A stretch of 64,000 bases of DNA, from assembly GCA_022843745.1 (NCBI GenBank), contig JALHNB010000039.1, positions 1 through 64,000 on the forward strand, in the 5' to 3' direction. Origin of the DNA: Anaerolineae bacterium (lineage in GTDB: Bacteria; Chloroflexota; Anaerolineae; Aggregatilineales; Phototrophicaceae). The notes below the pieces were generated by a model. It worked only from the letters and a program-made list of their open reading frames with translations. It did no database searches and was not told where the DNA came from. Shown piece after piece: positions 19,500-28,615 of this stretch. Positions within the stretch are counted from its first letter, which is position 1. Each line of letters opens with the position of its first letter. Made by a program: the position numbers and the translations under genes.

Positions 19500-19638
19500 A
19501 ATTTTGCTCCTGGTTCTTGAGTCATGGATTAGTTGTATCACGCCTTCGCCAAGCGTCAAGTCGTGGTAATAGACAAAGTGGCACGTCTCTGGGAGAATAA
19601 GAGCGTTTTAATTCACCTTCAATGATGTAAGGTTCGCA

Positions 19639-20853
19639 ATGCTCCAATCCAATCGAACATCTGAAATCCAGGTCGTCGGGCTGTCATACGCCAGCTTCAT
19701 TGTTTTAGGTCTACCAGGCGCTATCTTAGGTGTAGCCTGGCCGTCGATTCGCGAAACTTTTGGCATCAGCCTGGATGCAGTCGGCATTCTGCTTGCCGCT
19801 TCGACGATTGGCTATCTGGTGTCCAGCTTTTTCAGTGGGCGTGTGATTGCCCGTCTCGGAACAGGTCTCGCCCTCGCCCTGAGCAGCCTGGTTTCGGCAG
19901 TCGGCCTTGTGGGATATGGTGTAGCGCCATCCTGGGGTTTTATGATTTTGGTTGCGTTGGGCGGCGGATTTGGAACAGGCACCATTGATGCTGGATTAAA
20001 CCTCTACTTCGCCCGTGTCTACGGCCCTCGCCTCATGAACTGGCTGCACGCCGCCTTTGGGTTGGGCGCGGCGGTAGGCCCGTTAATCATCACTGCCCTG
20101 CTGAATAACCAGCTCTCATGGCGCATCGGCTATCTCATTGTTGGCGTACTTCAACTCATCATGGCGGCCTCATTTGCCATCACCATACGCCATTGGCAGA
20201 ATTTTGGCGCTGTAACCGACACGCCTGAAACCCCTCGCGCAGCCGATGTTCCACTTGCCGATACGATCCGGCAGCCACTCGTGTGGTTAAGCGTGCTTTT
20301 ATTTACCTTTGCTGCGGGGTCGGAGTTAGTCGTCGGGCAATGGGTTTATACCTTCTTTACTCAGGCACGCGGCATCGACATCAACACCGCTGGTCAGTGG
20401 GTCAGCATCTACTGGGCAGCTTTTACCGCCGGACGAGTTGTCTTTGGCATCATCGCCAATCGCCTGCCGATACACCGTTCAATTACGGTTGTGATGCTAT
20501 TTACGATCCTCGGCGCAATCCTCATGTGGGCGAATTTAGGGGATGTTGCCAGCCTGGTCGGACTCGCTGTCGTTGGTTTCATGGTCGGACCGATCTTCCC
20601 ACTTTTGATTTCGACCACGCCTGATCGCCTGGGCATACACGCCAACAACGCGGTTGGCATCCAGGTCAGCGCCGCCAGCCTGGGAATCGCCGTTTTGCCA
20701 GCACTGGCAGGTGTTCTGGCAGAACGTATCAGCATTGAGTCAATTGCGCCATTCATCGTTGTCGTTTGCGTAATTATGCTTGTGCTGTATCAACTCGCCA
20801 GCGTGCGCCAGATCAGCCCATTGGTGAAAACGAAGGCTGCGCTGGGAGATTAA
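19639..20853 (+). CDS. MFS transporter
   Basis: 404-residue major facilitator with about 12 hydrophobic segments. The loop 2-3 motif is present as FSGRVIARLGTGLALALSS, and a Gly-rich helix GGGFGTGTIDAGLN follows. Its overall length and the duplicated six-helix pattern suggest a sugar or drug carrier; the family resembles FucP/sugar-type MFS, but the substrate is not readable. The ATG follows AAGG. Divergent from gpmI, and followed by a 209-base gap that contains the perfect palindrome GTATCATGATAC near 20938. Confidence 0.85.
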   Translation: MLQSNRTSEIQVVGLSYASFIVLGLPGAILGVAWPSIRETFGISLDAVGILLAASTIGYLVSSFFSGRVIARLGTGLALALSSLVSAVGLVGYGVAPSWGFMILVALGGGFGTGTIDAGLNLYFARVYGPRLMNWLHAAFGLGAAVGPLIITALLNNQLSWRIGYLIVGVLQLIMAASFAITIRHWQNFGAVTDTPETPRAADVPLADTIRQPLVWLSVLLFTFAAGSELVVGQWVYTFFTQARGIDINTAGQWVSIYWAAFTAGRVVFGIIANRLPIHRSITVVMLFTILGAILMWANLGDVASLVGLAVVGFMVGPIFPLLISTTPDRLGIHANNAVGIQVSAASLGIAVLPALAGVLAERISIESIAPFIVVVCVIMLVLYQLASVRQISPLVKTKAALGD

Positions 20854-21062
20854 TTTCTTAATGAAGGAAAATCTCTGGCAGATGAGCGAAACATTAAACT
20901 TCGGCTTTCCCATCAGGCATAAACTCATTTCCTAGTCGTATCATGATACTCAGGCCGTATAATAGGGTGGATTTTTACGCTCTTAAGATTTCGACGCGAT
21001 GCAATTTAGGTATGATCAGGTAGGCTATTCTTGCCTAGATAACGATTTTCTGAGGTGGCAAT

Positions 21063-23021
21063 ATGCGTTTCTGGCGACGATTGATAACTGTGACCGTGTT
21101 GGTTTTGATAGCGTTGATTCCCTTCAGCGCGGTCTCAGCACATGCCAACCTGGAACGCGCCGACCCTGAGCAAAATTCCACTCTTGTCGATCCACCAGCG
21201 GTCATTCGCCTCTGGTTTACCGAGCCGCTAGAGCCAAATTTCAGCCATATCAATCTGCGCGATGTCGATGGCAACATCGTTCAAACACCAACGTCGCAAA
21301 TTGATCCGACAGATGAAAAATTGATGTTTATTACGCCAGGAACAATACCCGATGGTCTGTATACAGTTTCGTGGCGCGCGGTTTCCACAACGGATGGGCA
21401 TCAGACCATTGGCAGCTTTCCGATTGCCATCGGTGAAGGGATTCAACTGCCCACCGCCTCTGTGATTTCTTACGAATCAATCCCTGCCGACAGCGCCTTC
21501 ATTCGTTGGTTCAATTTACTGAGTATGTCGCTGGCTGTCGGCGGCCTCGGATTTATGTTATTTGTATGGCACCCATCTGTGCCGGAAGGCCAACCCAATG
21601 CCGAGCGCCGCGTCCGGCTTATCATGTGGGTGGGGTGGCTGCTTCTGGGCATCGCTGGCGGTTTAGCGCTGCTGCTTCAGGTTTCACTGGCGGCTGGTAT
21701 ACCCCTCTTAAATGCCATCGGTGATCCAGCATTAGGCAGAATTGTCGCGGGTACTCGCTACGGCAATTTATGGTTAACGCGCACCGCCTTATGGTTCGGG
21801 TTAGCACTCGCGCTCGTTTTTGCGCGGACGGATCGCTGGTTCTACACGGTTGGGATGGGCTTAGGCTTTGCTATTCTGCTCACGAACAGCCTTTTCAGCC
21901 ACGCAGCGGGCGCACTGGACAGCACACCAGCAATTGCCGCCGACTGGCTACATTTAATCGCCTCAAGCCTCTGGATTGGCGGCCTGGTGCAATTCATCGC
22001 GGTCATTGGAGCTGTACGCCGTTACGTTTCGCCCCCAACACCAACAGTCAGCGCATTGGTCGGATATTTTTCAAACTTCGCGCGTGTCACCGTCGCGATC
22101 CTTGTGATTACCGGCCTCTATGCCACCTGGCTGCAAGTCGGCAGCATAGACGGCCTGTTAACGACCCTGTATGGGCAAGCGCTTCTCATCAAATTGATCC
22201 TGTTCCTGCCACTGCTCGGAATCGCCGCAATCAACCTATGGATCACCCATCGCGAATTAAAGTCCGGCAATCAGACTTGGATTGAACGCCTGCGTGGGAT
22301 GGTCGGCGCAGAAATCGCCCTCACGATAGCTATTCTCGGCGCGGTGGGCGCGATGACCGCCATCAGCCCATCCCGCAGCACTTTGGCGGTGCGTGCCAGT
22401 GTCCCCCCACCCGCCCTTCCCAGCCCGATTATCGATACAAAAACTGTCGATGATCTAAACATCCAGTTAGAAATCACGCCGGGTTGGATTGGCAATAACG
22501 CCTTTAATCTGATATTGACGGACGCCGCTGGTCAGCCTGTAACCGACGTCAGCCGAATTCGTTTACGTCTCAACAGTGTTACACAGAATATTGGCGAAAG
22601 TGAGCTGCGTCCAGAGCATGTTGCCGATGGTCTTTACACTATTTCAGGTGATAATCTCAGCCTGACTGGAGAATGGCGGCTGCGCATCACCATTCAGCGC
22701 CCGGATAAATTTGATGCAGTGGTAGACTTTCACCCGCAAATGTCTTTACCGCCTGCCCCAGCTAAAATCACGCTGGTTGATCCCAATCCGCCCCTCTCAA
22801 GTCGCGTCCTCGCCTTGATGCTGATCGGTGTAATGGCATTAGCGGCTGGCGGATTTTTTATCGGTCAGAATCGCCCGCGCTTTTTGAATGGCGCAGGTTT
22901 ACTCGCCGCTGGTCTGATTCTGATGGGACTCATTTTTCTGGGAAGCGGCATTATGGGTATTCAAACACCAACGGTTGCCGCCTCAGAATTCACGCAACTT
23001 GCGCCACCGCCCATTCAATAA
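21063..23021 (+). CDS. CopC-CopD fusion protein (copper handling)
   Basis: 652-residue fusion, YcnJ-like. A signal peptide ends at VSAHA, so the mature protein would begin with or near His, the copper(II) ligand of CopC. The CopC domain covers about residues 27-125 (HANLERADPEQNSTL, then TDGHQTIGSFPIAIG with the second His). About eight membrane helices follow (residues 150-430, CopD-type), with conserved His in LFSHAAGALDSTPAIAADWLHLIA. A soluble beta-rich segment follows at about 455-560, and one or two final helices. Likely copper uptake or tolerance at the envelope. The ATG has GAGGTGG upstream. No other copper genes are adjacent. Confidence 0.9.
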   Translation: MRFWRRLITVTVLVLIALIPFSAVSAHANLERADPEQNSTLVDPPAVIRLWFTEPLEPNFSHINLRDVDGNIVQTPTSQIDPTDEKLMFITPGTIPDGLYTVSWRAVSTTDGHQTIGSFPIAIGEGIQLPTASVISYESIPADSAFIRWFNLLSMSLAVGGLGFMLFVWHPSVPEGQPNAERRVRLIMWVGWLLLGIAGGLALLLQVSLAAGIPLLNAIGDPALGRIVAGTRYGNLWLTRTALWFGLALALVFARTDRWFYTVGMGLGFAILLTNSLFSHAAGALDSTPAIAADWLHLIASSLWIGGLVQFIAVIGAVRRYVSPPTPTVSALVGYFSNFARVTVAILVITGLYATWLQVGSIDGLLTTLYGQALLIKLILFLPLLGIAAINLWITHRELKSGNQTWIERLRGMVGAEIALTIAILGAVGAMTAISPSRSTLAVRASVPPPALPSPIIDTKTVDDLNIQLEITPGWIGNNAFNLILTDAAGQPVTDVSRIRLRLNSVTQNIGESELRPEHVADGLYTISGDNLSLTGEWRLRITIQRPDKFDAVVDFHPQMSLPPAPAKITLVDPNPPLSSRVLALMLIGVMALAAGGFFIGQNRPRFLNGAGLLAAGLILMGLIFLGSGIMGIQTPTVAASEFTQLAPPPIQ

Positions 23022-23041
23022 AACCATTGATTTTTGCTTAA

Positions 23042-23070
23042 CGATTGTGCGTCATTCCACGCATCAATCG
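23042..23070 (+). other. Hairpin downstream of copCD-like gene
   Basis: The arms CGATTGTGCGT and ACGCATCAATCG pair with a small bulge around a CATTCC loop, 20 bases after the stop. There is no T-run directly behind it, so termination is only possible, not shown. Confidence 0.4.
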
Positions 23071-23155
23071 ATAATGGGAGAACTCTTTTGTCTCCTATTT
23101 TGTGAATAACGTAAATAAAACATCAATTTACAAACTAAACACGTATAAATCTCAA

Positions 23156-23184
23156 TTCTTCACCAATAATCACCATCATATAAT
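23156..23184 (+). promoter_or_regulatory. Possible sigma70-type promoter of the diterpene operon
   Basis: A perfect -10 hexamer TATAAT lies at 23179-23184 in an AT-rich leader, with a weak -35 TTCTTC 17 bases upstream (23156-23161). The expected start point near 23191 would leave a leader of about 55 bases before the ATG at 23248. Confidence 0.4.
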
Positions 23185-23247
23185 CAATCTAACGTAAAAG
23201 ATTAATTTCGATTCGTCTTTTCGAGTATTGAGGGGATTGGTGATCGC

Positions 23248-24282
23248 ATGGAACTCGATTTCGATATTCAAGTCGCACACCGCATTAACGAGATCGGGCA
23301 GACAAACTGGGATCAATTGCACCAGGGGCGGCCCTTCTCCAGTTATCGCTGGAATAGTTTTGGCGAGACGGTCTTAAAGGGCAATCTGCCTGTTTACATG
23401 ATGGTCATGCGCTGCTATGAGCCAGTAGCGACTGCCACGTTCTGGCTGACACCTGACGAACCTATCCCTGTCCTATCCAACCCAACCCGCTCGGTCATGC
23501 AGGCTGCTCTGCGTCGCTGGCCGCTGCTCATCTGTCGTGCGCCGCTGGCAAAAACATCGGGCCTACTCCTGCCCGACAATCCGCAAACGGCAGCTTCAAC
23601 ACTGAAATTAATCACTCATGCAGCACGAGATTTCGCTCGGCAGAATAGCATTTCATTTGTCCTGTATGACTATCTCGAACCTCATGCGCTCACTCCGGCA
23701 CAATTTACCAGTCTGGCCGTCCCAGAACCGGGAACATGTCTGCATCTGAATTTCAACAGTTTTGGCACTTATATTGAACAGCTTGGAAAATCCGCTAAAA
23801 AGGATTATCGCAGACACTTCAATCACGCCGAAAAATTGGGCATTCAGGTTCAGGCACACCGCAGCGTTACCGATCTAGAAGAGGCAATGCGCCTGATCCG
23901 CAATGTCTATGACCATCACAAAACGCCCCATGACCCCCATACTCGCTCGATTCTGGAAAATGCTCATCAGGTCGATGCCATCTGGCTGACCGCGAAAATC
24001 GGAGATCGTCTGGTAGGCTGCGGCTTGCTCGTGGGCGATAACGGCACCTACTCCCTGGCAGTGCTTGGCATGGATTACGAAGTCGAATACGTCTATTTCC
24101 AATTGGTTTATTCTGCCATCCGTGTGGCAATCGAGGCCGGAGCGAAAAACCTGCGTGGAGGCAGCGGCGCTTATGAATTTAAGGGGCGGCTTGGCTTCCA
24201 ACTGGAAACCAACAACAACATCGCCGTCGCCGCCACCAATGGTGTTTTGCGGCAGGTTATGCAGCGCTTGATCGCCAGTTAG
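23248..24282 (+). CDS. GNAT/FemAB-like acyltransferase
   Basis: 344-residue cytoplasmic protein with the BioF2/FemAB-like acetyltransferase pattern. The second half contains SFGTYIEQLGKSAKKDYRRHF (typical of FemAB-like aminoacyl or acyl transferases) and the acceptor-domain run VGCGLLVGDNGTYSLAVLGMDYE. It ends with NLRGGSGAYEFKGRLGF, the conserved C-terminal core. No signal peptide or membrane segment. It is the first gene of the diterpene operon and is separated by 10 bases from the GT87-like gene. It might acylate the terpene product or a lipid headgroup; the substrate is unknown. Confidence 0.75.
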   Translation: MELDFDIQVAHRINEIGQTNWDQLHQGRPFSSYRWNSFGETVLKGNLPVYMMVMRCYEPVATATFWLTPDEPIPVLSNPTRSVMQAALRRWPLLICRAPLAKTSGLLLPDNPQTAASTLKLITHAARDFARQNSISFVLYDYLEPHALTPAQFTSLAVPEPGTCLHLNFNSFGTYIEQLGKSAKKDYRRHFNHAEKLGIQVQAHRSVTDLEEAMRLIRNVYDHHKTPHDPHTRSILENAHQVDAIWLTAKIGDRLVGCGLLVGDNGTYSLAVLGMDYEVEYVYFQLVYSAIRVAIEAGAKNLRGGSGAYEFKGRLGFQLETNNNIAVAATNGVLRQVMQRLIAS

Positions 24283-24292
24283 TCAGCGGGAG

Positions 24293-25666
24293 ATGTCAAC
24301 TTTGCCTGGAAATTTTTCTCAAGCCAGCGATGTGCGCCAGCTATGGTCAGAATCCCGACTGTATCGTCGTTTGTTAACGGGTGTTGCAATCTACACTGTC
24401 CTGCGCCTGCTGTTGCAAATCGTGCTTTTAAGCGGCGCACTATTCCCCGAAGAAAACGCGGATTTATCTCTGCCCGATGACCTGCGCATTTACCTCGAAG
24501 CTGCGCAAAATATTCAGGAAGGCAAAAGCCTCTATCCCTCGCTTCCACTGGAGCGCATGGAGTTTTACCAATACAGTCCGGCCTATGCGCTGGCCTTCGC
24601 ACCTTTCCGATGGGTCACGCCGATCACAGCCGCCTTTATTCACACCTTCCTGCACATCGCCATTTATGCCCTGCTCTATTTTATGTGGGGGCGCATTTTT
24701 CATCGGCTGGACATGCCACAGGTGAATGTCATGCTGGCGTGGACGCTGCCTGTCTGGTTGATATTTTCGAGCTTTTGGAGCGATCTTGGCTACTTGAATA
24801 TCTATATTTTGATGGCCTTGCTCGCTACGCTGCTCATTGACGCGATTTTAGCCGATGATCTCTGTGCCTCCGCCATCTGGCTCTCGCTCATCCTCCAGAC
24901 CAAGCCGCAGTGGGTATTTGCCGCCGCGCTGCCACTTTTGCTGGGAAATTATCGCTTCTTCCTGCGATTAACGTGGCTGGCAATAGCAAGTTATATCGGA
25001 ATCGCGGCGCTAACCATCGCTTTTATCGGTGTCGATTACGGCTGGACACAATACGGCGATTATTTCCGCTTGCTGACTGGCATCAGCGCTCAATATCCCT
25101 GGCGCGGGCCGGAAATGCCATTCCTGGGTTACAACCATTCGATCATGCAGGTCGCCGTCTATGCCTTCGGCGCAAATCCTGATGTCATTCGGCTGGCGAC
25201 ACTCGCTAAATTTTTGATCCTGCTCCCGCTGACACTCATCGGGCTACGTTTTCTGCGCCAGCCCGCCATTAGCAATCAAGCGCGTCTCGATCTGGCCTTT
25301 GCCTTATATCTCGCCGCTTTTATCTGGCTGGATGTCGTCTGGGAGTTGTCGCTCGGAATCGTCCTTTTCACATATCTTCTGGCAACCCATTCCAACCGAA
25401 AAGTTCGATTGGCAATCTGGGCGATATTTCTACCCTATGCGCTGGTCGATTGCTGGCAGATTCTGAGTTTTCTGATGTTTGGCCCGGATGTGGTTGCGCC
25501 CGGCCCATATATCCTGACCGATCCGAGTATTTACCTACCCATCATCATGATCGTCACCCTGGCATTTTACGTGCTGCTCATTCGCCGCTTATGGGCATCC
25601 TTTGCGACTCAGCCCGCTATCAGGAGAGAAGCGCCATGTTCACTGGCATCTACCAGTCAGGTCTGA
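24293..25666 (+). CDS. GT87-like (DUF2029) polytopic membrane glycosyltransferase
   Basis: 457-residue membrane protein with about 10-12 hydrophobic segments. The first extracytoplasmic loop reads DDLRIYLEAAQNIQEGKSLYP, followed by YQYSPAYALAFAPF, which is the signature of the GT87/DUF2029 polyprenyl-phosphate-sugar-dependent mannosyltransferase family (acidic residue in DLRIY, YxYSP motif). It probably transfers a sugar from a polyprenyl-phosphate carrier at the outer face. It overlaps the methyltransferase gene by 31 bases. Whether it decorates the terpene product or serves lipid or wall glycosylation cannot be told. Confidence 0.75.
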   Translation: MSTLPGNFSQASDVRQLWSESRLYRRLLTGVAIYTVLRLLLQIVLLSGALFPEENADLSLPDDLRIYLEAAQNIQEGKSLYPSLPLERMEFYQYSPAYALAFAPFRWVTPITAAFIHTFLHIAIYALLYFMWGRIFHRLDMPQVNVMLAWTLPVWLIFSSFWSDLGYLNIYILMALLATLLIDAILADDLCASAIWLSLILQTKPQWVFAAALPLLLGNYRFFLRLTWLAIASYIGIAALTIAFIGVDYGWTQYGDYFRLLTGISAQYPWRGPEMPFLGYNHSIMQVAVYAFGANPDVIRLATLAKFLILLPLTLIGLRFLRQPAISNQARLDLAFALYLAAFIWLDVVWELSLGIVLFTYLLATHSNRKVRLAIWAIFLPYALVDCWQILSFLMFGPDVVAPGPYILTDPSIYLPIIMIVTLAFYVLLIRRLWASFATQPAIRREAPCSLASTSQV

Positions 25667-26220
25667 TTCTGGCTGTCGTCACCGCCTACTATCTGCTGGA
25701 TTTCTGGCTCATCTCTCGTTATGACCGCCAGCGTAAAGCCGAGGGCAGCGGACGTAGTTGGGATTACACCCTCATGATCTTCGCCGCCGTCTCAGCCATG
25801 ATTTTGCAGCCCATTCTCCTGCCAACCCTGAGCTTTAGAACCGAAGCTGCGTGGGGCTTTTCGGTGCAGATTGCCGGTCTTGCCTTTGCAGTCGGCGGGT
25901 TGATCCTGCACACCTGGTCGCGCCTCCACCTGCAACACTTCTATGCCGAGCGTGTCGAGCGCCAGCCCGGGCATTGTGTAGTGAACACTGGCCCTTATGC
26001 TCATGTGCGGCATCCCGTTTTCACATCATTTTTCATGCTCATCATCGGCCTGTTTCTGGTCAACCCGGCGCTGCCGACAGCGCTGATGGTCATCTACACC
26101 TTCTGGGATTTTTCGCGGGCTGCCAGACAGGAGGAAGAACTCCTCAGCCAGGATGTACCCGGCTATGCCGACTATATGAATCAGACACCTCCCTTTTTTC
26201 CGAAATTTGGAGCCAAATAA
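25636..26220 (+). CDS. Isoprenylcysteine carboxyl methyltransferase-like membrane enzyme
   Basis: 194-residue membrane methyltransferase of the ICMT/PEMT type, using S-adenosylmethionine. About four to five helices are visible. The catalytic C-terminal motif reads NTGPYAHVRHPVFTSFFML followed by the terminal RAARQEEELLSQD, with the conserved Arg-His-Pro and the Glu pair. The start is ATG 25636 behind AGGAGAG, inside the end of the GT87-like gene. It is immediately followed (1 base) by the Rv3378c-like gene, so an O-methylation of the diterpene alcohol is an attractive inference; substrates of this family vary widely. Confidence 0.8.
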   Translation: MFTGIYQSGLILAVVTAYYLLDFWLISRYDRQRKAEGSGRSWDYTLMIFAAVSAMILQPILLPTLSFRTEAAWGFSVQIAGLAFAVGGLILHTWSRLHLQHFYAERVERQPGHCVVNTGPYAHVRHPVFTSFFMLIIGLFLVNPALPTALMVIYTFWDFSRAARQEEELLSQDVPGYADYMNQTPPFFPKFGAK

Positions 26221-26221
26221 C

Positions 26222-27142
26222 ATGAAAAAAGAACGCTTTATGAACCTGCCGACTGCTGCGATTGCACATTATCTGCATCGCTTACCGCCCAAAGTCTGCG
26301 CTTTTCCGATCAACGGGACACGCCGTTGGTTCATGCTGGAGCAGCCTGCCGGGGATTATCTGGATGTGATGTGCCAGACTCATATTGGCCTTTATCGCAT
26401 GTTTTTCGATCATGGTGTCCATACCTTACTGACACCAGCTTTTGGCCCGGATTTAATCGAGCGTGGTAATGACTATACGCAAATTGCTGGCGCAGGTCTG
26501 GCGCGTCTGGCGAATCACCCGGATTTTTTGAGCTTCTATGAGAGATATGATGTGCGTGTACGTTTCTACGGTGATTATCGCAAGTTCTTCACGGGAACAG
26601 AGTTTGAATATCTCGGCGATTTGTTCGACAGCGTAACCGAAGCAACCGAGGGTCATCAACGTCATCGCCTCTTTTACGGCGTGTGTGCTCAGGATGCTGT
26701 CCAGACAACCGCCGAGTTGAGCATCCACCATTATCTGAAAAACGGGCGTGTGCCGGATAAAAACAAGCTGATCGAAATGTATTATGGCGAATTTGTGCCG
26801 CCCCTCGACCTTTTCATCGGCTTCGACAAATTCTGTGCCTTCGATACCCCGTTGGTGACAACCGGCAACGAAGACCTGTATTTCACCGTCAGTCCTTCTC
26901 TTTATTTTACCGAAACGCAGTTACGTGAAATTCTTTACGACCATCTTCATACGCGCCGTGCTGAAGAAACTGATTATTCCGCCATGACGCGGAAAGATTG
27001 GGACATCATGGGGCGCTTTTACGATGTCAACCGGGGCAAAACACTTGGGGTCGGCGCAAAACAGGAGCATGGAGAATTTTGGTATCCCCTGCCCCAGGTC
27101 ACATTACCGGAAGAATTTCTCGAACCCGTCCTACAGGATTAA
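26222..27142 (+). CDS. Rv3378c-like diterpene synthase (tuberculosinol/kolavelool synthase type)
   Basis: 306 residues; M. tuberculosis Rv3378c has 296. That enzyme has a cis-prenyltransferase-like fold and converts tuberculosinyl diphosphate to tuberculosinol or transfers it to adenosine. From memory of Rv3378c, long stretches match here: GTRRWF, FYGDYRK, EMYYGEFV, DLFIGFDKF, LYFTVSPSLYFTETQLREILYDH, and YSAM. The motif normally reading Asp-Gly-Thr-Arg-Arg-Trp has Asn31 (codon 26312-26314) in place of the Asp. The start ATG is one base after the upstream stop, with GGAG nine bases before it. The class II cyclase starts 3 bases downstream, matching the Rv3377c/Rv3378c pairing. The product cannot be read from sequence. 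Confidence 0.88.
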   Translation: MKKERFMNLPTAAIAHYLHRLPPKVCAFPINGTRRWFMLEQPAGDYLDVMCQTHIGLYRMFFDHGVHTLLTPAFGPDLIERGNDYTQIAGAGLARLANHPDFLSFYERYDVRVRFYGDYRKFFTGTEFEYLGDLFDSVTEATEGHQRHRLFYGVCAQDAVQTTAELSIHHYLKNGRVPDKNKLIEMYYGEFVPPLDLFIGFDKFCAFDTPLVTTGNEDLYFTVSPSLYFTETQLREILYDHLHTRRAEETDYSAMTRKDWDIMGRFYDVNRGKTLGVGAKQEHGEFWYPLPQVTLPEEFLEPVLQD

Positions 27143-27145
27143 ACG

Positions 27146-28615
27146 ATGAGTATCCAAGACAGCCTGCGCGACTTGTTAAACATTATCGGCCCTGGGCGCA
27201 TGATGAGTACGGCTTACGATACTGCCTGGGTAGCCCGGCTGGACGATCCCATTGGTATGCGTGCGTTGGACTGGCTGCGGGAACATCAACTGCCCGATGG
27301 AAGCTGGGGCGCGGAAAGCCCCAAATATTTCCATGACCGTTTGATCTGTACGCTGGCTGCCGCGATAGCGCTTGCCAAAAGTCGAAATCCACGCGATGAG
27401 ATTCGTCTCCAAAGAGCGCGATTTGCACTGGAAACGGTGGTCAGCGAGTTAGCCAATGAATCCGTGATCGAAACCATCGGATTTGAAATGATTATCCCTA
27501 CGCTGTTCCGGGAGGCCGAAGCGTTGGGCTTGATCCGCCAGAGCGATTTTGCCGACCTGCCACGCCTGCACCAGAAACGCGCCGCCAAATTGTCCTCTCT
27601 TCCCGGCGGTGTGATTAACCGTTACGTTACTCTGGCATTTTCGGCAGAAATGGCAGGTGCAGATGGCCTCCGTCTTCTGGATATTCCCAGGCTGCAAGAA
27701 GACAACGGCTCAATCGGTCACAGCCCATCAGCCACCGCTTATTATGCGTTGTCCATATGTCCCGGTGACCAGGATGCTCTATCCTACCTGCATAAAATCG
27801 CCCAACCAAATGGCGGCATTCCTGATGTCGCGCCATTCGACAATTTCGAGCGTTCATGGGCTTTATGGAATCTCAGCCTGACTCAATCACTTGATTCGGA
27901 TGTCTTGCAGCGCTGCCAGCCGCATCTCGATTTTCTGGAACGCGCCTGGAAACCCAAACAGGGCGCGGGCTGGGCCGATGGCTACACCGTCAAAGATGCT
28001 GACGACACAGGCGTAACCTACGAAGTTTTGACGCGCTACGGGCGTTCAGTCAATATCGAAGCCGTCTTGAGTTACGAACAAGAGGATCATTTCCGCTGCT
28101 TCCCATTAGAAGCTAACCCATCGGTGAGCGCCAATATTCATGTCTTGGGTGCGTTGCGCAGCGCCGGATTCCCGGCCTCACATCCTTCTGTACAAAAAGT
28201 CCTGAATTTCCTCCACAGTACCGCTTTCTGGTTCGACAAATGGCATTCCTCACCCTACTATCCCACTGCCCATGCCATCATAGCCTGCGCAGGCTATGCC
28301 GACGATGTCGTCGCCGATGCTATTCCCTGGATTTTGCAGACTCAAAATCGCGATGGCTCATGGGGCTATTATTTACCGACGGCAGAGGAAACCGCTTATT
28401 GCTTGCAGGCGCTCTCAGTTTGGCTTGATTCTGGTCACGACATTCCCTATGACGTTTTGAGGCGCGGCAGCGAATGGCTGGTTGAGCACATGAAGCCGCC
28501 CTATCCGCCGCTGTGGATCGGCAAGTGTTTGTATTCACCCACGCTCGTGGTGCGCTCGACGATTTTGAGCGCCCTGATGCTTGTTTCCGAGCAATTAAGG
28601 GTATCCGTATGTTGA
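27146..28615 (+). CDS. Class II diterpene cyclase
   Basis: 489-residue cyclase like Rv3377c (501 residues), predicted to protonate and cyclise geranylgeranyl diphosphate to a bicyclic diphosphate (halimadienyl or kolavenyl type). The acid motif DxDD is intact as D284-A-D286-D287 (bases 27995-28006, followed by TGVTYE). QW-type repeats are visible: LPDGSWG near residue 51, and QNRDGSWGYYLPTAEE near 400. No class I DDxxD ionisation motif stands out, so the diphosphate should leave intact for the adjacent Rv3378c-like enzyme. No geranylgeranyl diphosphate synthase is in the window. Its end overlaps the histidine kinase start by 7 bases. Confidence 0.9.
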   Translation: MSIQDSLRDLLNIIGPGRMMSTAYDTAWVARLDDPIGMRALDWLREHQLPDGSWGAESPKYFHDRLICTLAAAIALAKSRNPRDEIRLQRARFALETVVSELANESVIETIGFEMIIPTLFREAEALGLIRQSDFADLPRLHQKRAAKLSSLPGGVINRYVTLAFSAEMAGADGLRLLDIPRLQEDNGSIGHSPSATAYYALSICPGDQDALSYLHKIAQPNGGIPDVAPFDNFERSWALWNLSLTQSLDSDVLQRCQPHLDFLERAWKPKQGAGWADGYTVKDADDTGVTYEVLTRYGRSVNIEAVLSYEQEDHFRCFPLEANPSVSANIHVLGALRSAGFPASHPSVQKVLNFLHSTAFWFDKWHSSPYYPTAHAIIACAGYADDVVADAIPWILQTQNRDGSWGYYLPTAEETAYCLQALSVWLDSGHDIPYDVLRRGSEWLVEHMKPPYPPLWIGKCLYSPTLVVRSTILSALMLVSEQLRVSVC

